Assembly (NCBI GenBank): GCA_023055505.1
Contig: JALIRH010000019.1
Span: forward strand, 2,480,001 to 2,544,000
Reading direction: 5' to 3'
From: Callipepla californica brunnescens
Lineage: Eukaryota > Chordata > Aves > Galliformes > Odontophoridae
DNA: 64,000 bases
Below are positions 35,501 to 46,644 of the stretch, piece after piece. Each line of letters opens with the position of its first letter. Position 1 is the stretch's first letter. A program made the position numbers and the translations under genes. The notes below the pieces were generated by a model, which was not told where the DNA came from, ran no database searches, and saw only the letters and a list, made by a program, of their open reading frames with translations.

Positions 35501-38180
35501 TTCTGTTTTTCAGTTGAATTGGTAGTTGTACTTTCAAAGGTGATGATTTGCAAATGATGATTTCCAGCCTACTGTATTCTGTGTAAGACAGAATGTCCAT
35601 CAAGATGCCTGTAGGTGACATTAGTAGTGCAATCATTCAAGATGCAGCCTGACAGCATTTCAATCAATTCACTTTTCAACACTAGACATCAAATATACAT
35701 TGCAAACCCAGCACCTGCTCTACTTGTAGTGTGACATCAAATAGGTTAGCCCCAGGTCGTAAGACAGAGGCTGTCTCTCTTGCACTGCCAGATTAAGAAG
35801 TGACTTTGGCAATGATGCTGTTGGAGATTAACACTCCACCAAGCCTGGCTCTGAACCTACAATACAATCTAATCCCTTTGCTCCTTCTGTGTTTCTCTCT
35901 CAACACAGACCACAGGAGCTCTGTGTCTACTATATGAGTCAGCCAAATCCAGATCTTAGCCTCGTACTGCAGAGATTCGTATTTGCAGCAAAGGTGTGAG
36001 CAGAATGACATTTACATCTCCAAAAATTTGCCCCTGGTCTGAGCTGCTTGGGAACAGCTTCCTCCCTTTTGTGACACCTACACTGCAGAACCTCAAGAAG
36101 CACCTTGGGAGGCAGTGCAACTACTCATGCTGTCTGGATGAGGGTGTCAAGACCTGCCTTTTTAAAACAGTGGGAGAAGCACTAGGATAAGGTCCAGCTC
36201 TTGTCACACTTGAGATGAAGAGTTCCAGCCCTTGTCAACTCCGTGTGTCTCCATGCCATCCCACAAGGCAAGGGACCAGTGCCTGGACTACCATAACACA
36301 CACAGCAAGACTGCTAGAGGGCTTCCTCACGTGTGTAGGAATGCCGCTGTTAACACCAGGGATACTACAGCCTGCCTGAGAGGAAGGATACTTCTCAGCC
36401 TCACAAGGGAATCCAGAATGAGACTTTCCACTTGGAAAGGTCTTTACTGTGGGTATATCAGAGCCCACACCCCTCCTGCTTTATGAGATGGTGGTTTCAA
36501 GGACTAAGAGAAAGCCATGGGTACTGCTAAGCATTGAGGGCTGATGCTTTTCTGCACAGAATGTGCTGAGTTCATGGAGCCTGGAGCTCACAGGCGTATG
36601 ACTGAGAAAGACCTCTGATGGTATTTCTGAGTGTAACTTCCCTAGGGCCTAGTCCTACAATTCAAGATCTTCAAAGTTTGAAGCACACACTAGGCCAGAA
36701 GAGATCTTTCAAGGATACAAGGACCTCCCTTTCAAGGGAGGACTTTGGTGCTCTGTTTTAGTTTTTTATTTTTCTTTTTTGGAGGAAGAGCCTCTCGTGG
36801 TGTTCTGTCCCAGTGAGAGCTGAGTTCTGAGATCCAGGCTCTATCTGGAGACAAGCCAAAGAGATCAGAGCAAGGCTGCCTAGAGGGTGGTTCTTGACTT
36901 CCTAAGGCCAAATGCTAACAAATGAGTAGAAGTGGTTCTAGAAGTTTCTGTATAAGGCTGTCACTGGACACTACTACAAGCAGAAGCCATGGAAGTGCCT
37001 GAGAAGGCAGGTACTGGGTACACTAGGATACACTAGGTTTTCATGTTCAGAGGAATTAAAAGAACATGCCAGCATTCATAAACCTTAGAAGGACAGTGTG
37101 AATCCCTCTCCTTCTGTTCTGTTTGCTTTAAGGCTTTGGTGCTGATGATGTAAATTAGGAGGATTAGCAGCTGGTAGATGAATCAGGTGAAAGTACCAGC
37201 TAGGCACTGTCAGCTGGTCCTAATGGTAGTGAAACCAAGAGCATCCACCAGGTGTGGTCTGGGCCTTCTGAGGGGACCATAGGAACAGTGCAGCAGGTTT
37301 ATAAGGAGAAAATATTGATATGGTCTTTTTACCTCATGCCTCACCACCACCAACGCTAGTGCTGTAAAAGGTGTGATTTCCCATGGCTATAATGCCAAGA
37401 TCAGTTTTGGTTCAGTCCCAAGCACTAGGCAGAATGGTGGTAAACACATTAGCACACCAAGCCGATAGTCAGGGGTTGCAAGTTCATGTTTCTTATATCG
37501 GGCAATCTTCCTTACAACATGGTAAGTGAAGCAGGAAACATCTGGTCACGTTGTTAGCCTTGGGCCCATTGTCACTTCTCCCTGCAGGAGCCACTTGCCA
37601 TGGCATTTCCCCTGCTTTGTTGAGGGCAGTGCCACAGTTATTGCTTCCACTCTTGCCAAGACTCTCCAAAGCACGACTGGGAATCATACTTCTCGCGTGG
37701 CATGATGGAGGTTAATGCAGGCTTCAAACCTTCCCAGATGAATCAAGCAGCTGAGTAGAAAAAGCTGACTTAAGTATTTGCAGTCCTAGCAGAGTTTGTG
37801 TGGGAAGAGGAATGCGTAGAAGATGATGCAGTAGAAACAATATATGGACAAAGACTTCAAGAAAGGTAGGAAACTGTATGGGAGTGGGAGAAGTTATTCA
37901 GAGCTGCTTAACTTGGTATTTTGAGGGTAGGGAGAGGCTCTACTCTCTGAGGAGTGACTGAATTTCTTCCTTGTAGACATGTTGCGCTCTGAAGAGAGAC
38001 AGGCTGAATGCCAGTAAATCCCAGGTGGGGGCAAGGTCCTGCTAGCCTGCTCAGTCTGCTCTTTGGGATATTAATCTGGCGGGTGCGCTGTCAGCAGGCA
38101 GGCTCACAGATGGTAAAAGGACTCATGAGCCAGGCCTGAGCGCTTGCTGCGGACACAGATGTGCTCTGAAGATCGCTTTG
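29501..38180. other. gene-free sequence
   Basis: No gene is recognised over about 8.7 kb. Frames up to 97 codons have no family signature. From about 33.5 to 38.1 kb the sequence is GC-richer and more purine/pyrimidine balanced than its surroundings and may contain old unclassified repeats, but I cannot match any. TTG units sit at 33250-33265, an A-rich run near 34963-34979, and a 10-bp direct repeat TACACTAGG[AT] near 37018-37037. Confidence 0.45.
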
Positions 38181-38620
38181 GTATTTATGTGAAACAACTG
38201 CTTTTTATTAAGAAGTGTTGAAACTAATATAAACATTTATAAATGGCTTTAGCATATTAAATTGTTGACATAACACGATTACAAATATTTTGTAGAAAAG
38301 TGAATAAACTTAAAGCTACGCTACTTGGTAAATGAATTAATTAGTATTTATTATGGGAAATTACAATCAGTTATTAAGCATTATGATGACTTGCTTGGAG
38401 AATGGATATATTATTTTCACTATTATTAATAAATTCAATTACCAGCTTTAAGTACTGGTGATTTCCCCTCACATCCCAGGGCACTAATTCTTATAAAACA
38501 TCTAAATTCACTGTTTTTGTTCTGGGCAGCTTTGTACCACAAAATAAACAATTAAAAATCAAGTTAATTTCCTAATTGCTAAGTGGATAGAAAAGCTCTG
38601 GCTGACCTTTGATCAGTTAC
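38181..38620. promoter_or_regulatory. TAAT-dense AT-rich candidate enhancer or attachment region
   Basis: I count about 20 TAAT or ATTA words in roughly 440 bp, about twice what the AT content predicts. They are mixed with non-repetitive words rather than a simple repeat. This is the look of a homeodomain-bound conserved element or of a matrix attachment region. No gene is visible nearby. An alignment across amniotes would decide between constraint and plain AT richness. Confidence 0.2.
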
Positions 38621-39766
38621 GACCTAGCTTGGGACAGCTGGTTTGTATTGTGCAATGAAAATATATTTCTCCAATGTTTTCTGCATCACAACAAAAAAAA
38701 AAAAAATCAAGAAGCCAGGTTTCACCCTGCTACTGTTTTTTATGTTATTTCCACCATCAAACAAGAAATTGTATGCTCCAAAGCTTCCTTTCCTGTCCCT
38801 TTACACCTATTGTATTAATTTGATCTAAAACCCAACGCTGCCTCACAGATGTCTGTAGATTATCATGGTCTCACTGTTATTCCTGATGCTAACCTGATCA
38901 TCCCTACCACTGTCTTGTGGACATCCAGTGGTGACAACTATTACACAATATCCAGACAATGCTTTTAGGTATTTTCATTTGTCAAGTAGATGCATAATCC
39001 AAACGTACTTTTTTTGGCCTGTTGCCATAGATCTTTAGTTCCCCAAGGAGCTCTACTTGCCTTCCCTCACTGCCTCTTGTAGCACCTTTGAGCTCCAGGA
39101 AAACTCTTGGGTTACTTCTTAAGGCTTAAGGCGCACAGAGATGAGCATTTTCACTTTTCCTCTGCCAAAATTAACTTTGCACCCAGTACGTTAGTAGAAA
39201 TGGATTTACTAGGGCAAACTGTACCTCTAAGCATACCTTATCCTCTACCACTGGAACCACTTATTCCCTGAACTCCTGCTGTCCTCAAAGTCTCCTATAG
39301 GTCCTTGCTGATGGGAGTAATGACAGCTGTAAGCTGTTGCTATCCCTCCCATGCCATAACAATCAGCATCCATTTCATTGCCAAAATAGATGAGGGAGCT
39401 AATGAGGACATCTGCATTCATTTGGTGATGATTGTCAGCTGTCACACACAAGCCAATCACAAACTATGAATGCTATTAGCAAAGTATTTTTCTTAACACT
39501 GAGAAGCAAAGATGTTGTCTATAGATGGTAAGGCTGCTTTATTGTTTTTCATGATGTGAATTGTGCTAGGATATAGTTATTCTGCTTTTACTAGAAGTGG
39601 GTTTTAAAAATGTGTGTGCTTAAACTTTTACACCTTCTTTTGTGAATTCCTGAATAACTTTTGTACTACTGAATAGATTTAGTTACTTGGGAGGGGTAGA
39701 GGTGCATTATTAAGAATTCTTCTTAGATTTTTTTCAACTTTTTCAATTAATTTGTTTTTCTTACAG
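38621..39766. other. gene-free sequence
   Basis: Nothing is recognised. An A13-type run near 38692-38705 interrupts two overlapping short frames that are not credible as genes. Confidence 0.5.
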
Positions 39767-39871
39767 AAAACAATGAACTTTTTCTTTGAAATTGCTGGAT
39801 GGACATTCCTTCTTATCTTCACAAGTCCTGGAGAAACAGCAGTGAATTCCATGCCTTACTTCATCTTCTAG
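39767..39871 (+). other. exon-like segment with a 32-codon small ORF
   Basis: A pyrimidine-rich stretch ending in TTTTTCTTACAG (AG at 39765-39766) is a good acceptor. Seven bases downstream an ATG (39773-39775) with A at -3 opens 32 codons ending in TAG at 39869-39871. The peptide starts MNFFFEIAGWTFLLIF, a hydrophobic N-terminus that resembles a signal or membrane segment, but AT-rich DNA yields such strings often. No donor of good quality is apparent close behind. It could be a terminal exon of a non-coding transcript or a decoy. Confidence 0.15.
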
Positions 39872-42800
39872 TCTGGTCCATTGTGTCTATCTTGTGCATA
39901 AAAAGGAGCTCTGTTTCATCACTACCATCGTTTTCTGATGAAATTCTACATCATTAGGAGTGGCTAGCTACTGAGTAGGTATGTGCAGCTTGGCTGATAC
40001 AGATTTGAGAGCCCTGATCAGATGTCAACAAGTTGTATTATCAATAAGCACGCAACTTTAATAATGTTGCCTGACTAAATATTTTCAAATTAGTAATTTA
40101 AATCAAGTTCACTGGAATTCGCTGTATAGGGTTATCTGATAAATGTGCGTTGATTCAGCAGAACTGTTATTTTACAGAATCAGTTATTGTCATGCCTTTA
40201 GTTTTGATGCATTTACAATAATGTTTTACTTCAGCAAAACTTGATTAAGATGGAATCATTTGCAATAACTAAATATTTATTTTGTTGGTTTTTTTTTTCA
40301 CCCTTAAACAGTGTCTACTTGCTGCAAAGCTCTTTGATATGCTCTGCTCAAGCAGAAGACGTATAGAAAAATCCTGTTATCAGAATGGAGTGAACGCTAC
40401 AAAAATGTAAGTAGTAATTCAAACATATAAATGTTCTCAATGAAGCTGGATTTCTGTTGTTGTTGCTCAGTGTAGTAGTGTTTGAAAGTCTCACAAGTTG
40501 GAATCTGATGTGCTGTTGAAGCTGTACTGATGGTAGACTGAAAGGTAGCTACTGCTCTGAAGTTTGTGTTTAAGCAACCAGGTTGGAGGTTCTGTTTGCT
40601 TGCTTGCATTAGTGCTTTCCCTGTTTGTTTGTTTTTTAAATTTTCATCCTTCATGAATGGTGATGTAAATTTGTGTTGAAAGTACACATTGTGTTAGTGA
40701 TCTAGAATGCACTTAGATGTTATTATCTGAACCCTCATCCAATGAAGCTGTAGAAAACTCTTCCTTTCTCTGCTCTGTTATGAGGGAAGTTCTCTGTTCT
40801 TTGACTATCTTCCTCCCTGTTCAAAAACCTTGCCAAATCTGAATGCAGGCTAGTATAATTGACCAATGACTAGAGGAAGTCATATTTAAAAGAAACATAG
40901 CCTGACCTCCAAAATAGAATGACAGAATGTACCTTCTCAAGAGAAAATAAAAAAGAAAGTTGTGGCTGTTTCACTGCATGTACTTCGTTTGTGGATATAA
41001 TTGCTGTGACATTAGAGGCAAAAATAGAAAACCGGAGTTATTGGTGGTATTCCAGAAGTGACTGAACCTGTTGTACTGGTACTGTTCAGCTTCACTGAAA
41101 TACTATATACCCAGGATTCGTTGACTAGATATGGTCTGAAGTTCATTTAAGTTCTGGAGCTGATAGAAGTTTTTGGATCTGCCTTGGGGCAGAACTGGAT
41201 TTTAAATGATCTAAGGCTTTCCTAACTGCAGTATGGGACCTTAGTTCCTTGCCCAAATATTTGGTGTGGGTTATATTTATACTCTGTAGCCAGCTAATAA
41301 ATTATAAAAAGTTTCATTTGTTTTTCATAGCAACATTACTTTAGTCAAGGCCTGTGGGATTCAGAATGGGAAATGTGTACCCACTTCACGTACGTGTATG
41401 GTGTGGGCATGCGTACATATGCTGATAGAGTTCAACTTGTATTTTTGACTGCTGTTGCTATTAATTTGTGATCATTGTATAGCTACTAATACAAACAACT
41501 TCACAGAATTTTTAAGTAATGCATAGATGAGAGGAAAGCTTGTTTGCAGACAGTTTAATTTCAACTTTTTCAGTGCATAGAACATTTAGAACTTCAGAAA
41601 TAGGGTTTTTTTTCTTATTTCTTCAGAATCTGAATAGCAAAGGTCAAAGGTGTTAAAGATGTATGCTTTTATCTCATTACAACTCTAAATATTGTCAAAA
41701 TAACTAAGTGAATTATTGTATTTAAGTATATACTCAGCACAAACTATTCTGTGTTGTAATTCAGTGAATTCAGGAAATTAATTCCACTGAACAGATCTCT
41801 TCTGGTGAAAGGTTTACATATCATCAGATGATGCTGTATGTCCTTTATAATGTGGAACTTATCCAGGGTTAGATGATGATGTTTCCTTCTCCTAATAAGT
41901 ATATCTCTTTTTTTACTGGCTTATCTCCTTGTTTCTTCCCTCCCCCTCATAAATACAGAACTAGGGTACATCTAGATGGTTGTGAAAGCTTCTGCTGTTC
42001 CCTCAGTTCTTTTGTAATTAAAATGGTTTGGGTTTAGTGTCTTGTAGGTAGCTGTAGTGATCCTAAACATGCAAAGAAGGCATAGAAAATGAAGCATCAA
42101 GATGGTAGGGGAAATTCAATAATCTAATGAATTAGAAAAGAAGGAAGGGGAAAATTAATATTAGTGGTGTCAGTTGTATTCCAGTTACTATGCGTAGTTC
42201 ATTTTAGTTGGTAGAATATTGGATACAGTCAGTATCACATCTGTGCATGGAGTCACAGACGCAAAACTGTGTGCTATGCCCTGAGGATCTTGCACTACAA
42301 CACTGACAATAAGGAAAGGAAAAGGAAATAATGCTGCTTCTGCTGTCACTTTATGATCCACTCCGCTCCCTTAATTACATACGCATCTGTGAGAGCAGCT
42401 TTGATAAATACTGAAAATTAGCCCAGGAGGTTTAAAGGTGCCTACAGACTAGGAAAAAAATAAAGCAACAGCTGTGACTTAACACTTGCATAAAAGATAA
42501 GTACTATCCTTTATAAAAGGCTGTGTAATACAGAAGGGCCAAACTAAGGCAGAAGGGCAGTTCCACAGCTAGTGTAAACCAGCATGGCTTGTTGATTTCA
42601 GTGAAACTGAGTCGCTTGCTACCAGTTAAGGCCCCAGTTGCCACTCAGGTATTAGGACAATGTGTTTGATGTGTCCTTTGATTGAATAAGTCTAAGTGCG
42701 TGAGTCATTACTCAGAGTGCAGAAGAAATTTGTTGTGGTTTCAAAAATCACTTTCTTCCCCTGTGAAAGTTCACTGAAACACTTGCCCTGAGAGGTCTAA

Positions 42801-45367
42801 AACTAAGAAACAATAAGAAGTCACAACCCTTCTCCTGAAGAAATTTATAAGAGGTCAGAGGGAACTGACACACAAGACTCAAGCATATTCATGATGTTAG
42901 AGTCAACTTTGTCTTAGCCCAAGCTATGTTTCCACCTGTTGCTTTCTGTGCCTGCAAATTCCTTCAAACCAGCTAAGTATAAACCAAATACAATGACAAG
43001 CAGTATTTCAGCCTTGAAGGCTTGAGGATACTTGTTCTACTTCTTAATTTTGTGCTTTAGGTTACTTCATACAGATGGTAAGATAGAGAAAAAAGATTTA
43101 TGTTTGGATTTATCGGGGAGATCTACTTTTCCTCTCCTGGCTGACATCAATAGGGCTGTGTGTTGCATTCACTCTAACCCAGAGCGTGCCCTGAGAAAGT
43201 ATGGAGAGGGCCCCAATTGCAGCCCTTCGTTCTATCAGGTCACAACTCTATTGTTCCTGAACAATGAAGGTTTTATAAACAAAGTCTGACTAGAAAGATG
43301 GTGAGTTGTTATACTACAAAGAGCTTTGCTGAAAGCAAAACAAGGCAAGAGAAACAGTGTACAGGCTAGAAAATGCATATAAACATAAAGTTAAATACCA
43401 GGGCTTCAGCGGGACATTGATCAATTGATGTCAGAGGAACTGTGACTCTTTACAGCAGTGCTGGATTTGCTCTACTAGTGTTTATACTGCGTAGTGTATA
43501 AGCTTTATAGATAAAGTGAAAATAAACTTGTAGACACAGAAGAAACTTAAAAACCTGATTACTACTGACTTCAAAGGGATTGCTCGAATGCTTCAAGATA
43601 GGCCTATACTTATGCTTCTTGTTGGAGACTTGACAGAGGCTGTGAATGATGCCCTTCTGCTTGCATTGCCTGTCATAGTCATCTCATGTTTCCTTAAGTT
43701 ACTATTTCCAATGACCATCTGTTGCCATTCATCATAAATTTAGCACCGTTCCTGGAAACTTCCCCTGGCAAGGCCTACTACAGTTATTTGAGTGTTAACC
43801 TGTGTAGAAGTGTTTTTTTTTCAAATACTGGAACTTGTTCCTTTGAAGTGTGACTAACTTTTTATTACACAACATGCAGTATTTGGTGCAAGAGGTGCAC
43901 AGGTGCCCTCTGGGTTTAAAGGAACATGAGCGAGTAATGGGTGCCACTGCTGGCTGAGGGACACAAAGGGACGGTTCTCTGGGAAATGCAGAGTGTGACA
44001 GGAAGCCTCTTGAATTCTGACAGCTGACAGTTTGGAGTTGTTCGGACATATATGTAACAGAAATAAAAAAAAATAATGTCACCAAGGTGATCCTGTTAGA
44101 ATGTCCTTGGTACACAGATATTTATGTGATCTCTTTATCTGTGTAGATACTAATCAGTAAGGGGAAATTATCATTGCTTCAGTTCATCCATTCCCTCTTC
44201 AGGGGTGTTCTGCAAATGTACATTGTTTTCCTCCCTCTTGAGGCCATAGGTCTTTGAAAAAGAAGACTCGCATTACTGCATTACATTGTTATATGAGCTG
44301 CTAAAGTTTTTAATTTTGGTTGCTGGTGCCCAGAGGACAAGTAATCAGTTATTAAGCTAATCAGCCTTATGCTGCAGTGCATCAGTTTGATGAAGTTAGT
44401 GTTAAAAATCTGGCATAAGTATATTTGCAGCCTTCCCGTGTTAGTGGAATGTAATGCTTTTCCATGAGAAGATCAGCTTAACGAGGAGATTTAATCCAAC
44501 GCTGGGCAGGGGGTGGCTGAGGAGCAGGGCGGTAGGGAACGAAACTTTGCATGCTCACCTCTGTGTATATCAATAGCAAGAAGTTTTTACCAAACAAGTT
44601 TCAGTAAAGCAGAGGGTCAAAAGGTGAGGCTATGCCAATAGTGAAATTACCACTTTTCTGCTTTTTTTGTTTTATGTGTATTGATTATTTTAAAGCTTCT
44701 GTGAGGTGCACCTATGACTGTGTATGACTATTTAGAAATGTTGTAATTAGCTGCCTTTCATTTATTAATAAGTGGATAACAGAAAGTTAAGACTATGTAC
44801 TAGCTACTTTGTTGTGCCTTTTAACTAAATTTCAGAAGGAGATGGAAAACAGACTTCACGTACTAACAATTATTTTTCAAAATGTGTCAGTTATGTTTTA
44901 GACAAAAACCGGGAAACTTGGATAGGTCTGAAGAATAATTATTACGTGATACAGTTCAAACTTGCAGCTAGGTGCAGCTGAAGTCCTGAGTCACGTGAGA
45001 TTACTTGAGTTCCTACTGAGAGTGTTTGGTGTTTTCCCAGTTTCCACATCAGGATTTCTGGGTGTGGGAAGTGGCGCCATCCAGGTTTATCAAGTCGAAT
45101 TTTGCATTCTGTGGCGTTAATCAGTCTGAAACTAATTAGCAGCCTCTGCACAGTAAGGCCACAAGTCATTAATCATAGGAGATGAGAGCAGCCAACCTCC
45201 ATACTCAGCATTGCAAGAAAAGTTTACTTTTTTTTGCTTTTTTTTATTTTTTTGCTTGTGTGTTAGGGCTTCAAAAGTCGCAAGATTGCTTTTTGTGGTC
45301 AATAGTGTGTGAAGTATAATCCATGTCTTGACATGACAGACAAGGGGCCACTGTTCAGGGACCCGTT

Positions 45368-45371
<4 letters not shown>
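39872..45371. other. gene-free sequence
   Basis: No gene is recognised. At 43032-43080 an acceptor-like CTTTTAG-type sequence (AG at 43059-43060) and a donor GTAAGA at 43078-43083 bound only 17 bp. Three TGACAG words cluster at 43996-44030. The frame at 43032-43289 (+, 85 codons) runs through these signals but shows no domain. Confidence 0.45.

Positions 45372-45401
<30 letters not shown>
45372..45401 (-). repeat. T30 homopolymer (A30 on the minus strand)
   Basis: Thirty consecutive T bases. On the minus strand this would be a poly(A) run with an AATAAA (TTTATT at 45440-45445 on the + strand) starting 39 bases upstream, slightly far for a normal tail. I find no flanking duplication. A minus-strand retrocopy is possible but unsupported. 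Confidence 0.9.
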
Positions 45402-45402
<1 letters not shown>

Positions 45403-45940
45403 AATGCTGTCCTCTAACAGAATGGAGTGAAGTGATGACTTTATTTGCTTTGAGTTGAAGCACAGTTCAACTGGGAATAAAAAAAATAAAAGTTTAACAA
45501 GTATGATTTTTGTTAAAGGGAAGTTTGAGCTTTTTACAAAGCTGCTTAGTTCTTTTTAAAAGTTACAATCCTTTCTTATGCACAGCTAATGAGGAATGAA
45601 AGTCCTTTCACATGCCTGATACAGTTTAGTACACTGTGTCTTGAAATCTAATTCTAACAGCCATAGGCTAAGCACTGGGAAACCATTGCAGAGAAAAAAT
45701 AAAATTTCTTCAGGCTATTGACCAAACTTCTTCCAAGCAATTTGGAGCAGTACATCTAAATAACAAGCTTGTTCTCATAAATAGCAATGTGGATTATACA
45801 TAATATTTCATGCTATTTTGTCTGTGCACAGATATGTGTTACTCCCACAGGAAAGGGGCAAGTAGCTCAAATAGCTGGATTCGTTCATGGAAACATTTTC
45901 TGTGAAGGAAATGCTGTTTCTTGGGTCTTTCTTATTCTGA

Positions 45941-45976
45941 TTTTTTTTATTTTTTTTTATTTTTTTATTTTTTTTA
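45941..45976. repeat. T8-9/A ladder
   Basis: Four T runs of seven to nine bases are separated by single A bases, giving a near-9-bp period. This is ordinary low-complexity DNA, possibly a grown T tract. Confidence 0.85.
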
Positions 45977-46625
45977 CCTTGTGTGGTATGAGTGATATCC
46001 ATATGCTTCATTCACAGCTCTGGCAGGTCCATTGTCTATGGCGTGTGCCTACATCAGTAGATAGCATCATTGTTTTAGGCTGAGAAAATGATTAGCCTCA
46101 TGGCCATTTAGAACTTCTGACTGGGAGAGCCAGGGAGAGAAAGTGATTTTTATAAGATGCTTGTGCATACTCCTTTTATTAATTGTTGAATTTACAGTAT
46201 AGGCAAACCTATTTCTTTTTAGCAAAGGTTTAAGATGTCTTGAAGGCGTAAGCGTATCTCTCCAGATATGTATTGGCCTGTATGGACCTTGTTGTTTATT
46301 ACAGCAAACACTCAGAACAGCTCAGTGGGCTTTCTTTACTCAGTTAGAGTCCAGGAGCTCCTTGTTCTTGCAGGTACAGTACCAGACTCTACATCCGTAC
46401 CTATGCCTAGAGTCATGCACTGCTCACGAGTGATTGCTTTCAGCAGGCGTTAACTGGAACAGCGAAGTTATGTGGTGAGAGAGCACTGCACAGCACTACC
46501 AGCATCCTGGACACACAGTGGTCTATTGCTCCTCCGTAAGCATTTCCAGTTGTGCGTTGCCTATTTCTCCTTTGGAGAGACAACTTGTGTTGGAAGCCTG
46601 TTTGGTCTGGAGTGAAAGAGAAGGG

Positions 46626-46644
46626 ATTAATTAATTAATTAATT
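46626..46644. repeat. (TTAA)n run
   Basis: Consecutive ATTA units give overlapping TAAT/ATTA homeodomain cores on both strands. It is too short to classify beyond a microsatellite. Confidence 0.8.

Noticed and set aside
33540..38100. GC-richer stretch considered as decayed LTR element or lost exons
   Set aside because: No LTR ends, primer-binding site, polypurine tract with flanking repeat, or protein similarity could be seen.
43413..43433. Apparent palindrome around TTGATCAATTGAT
   Set aside because: Only the five outer bases on each side pair; the centre is not self-complementary.
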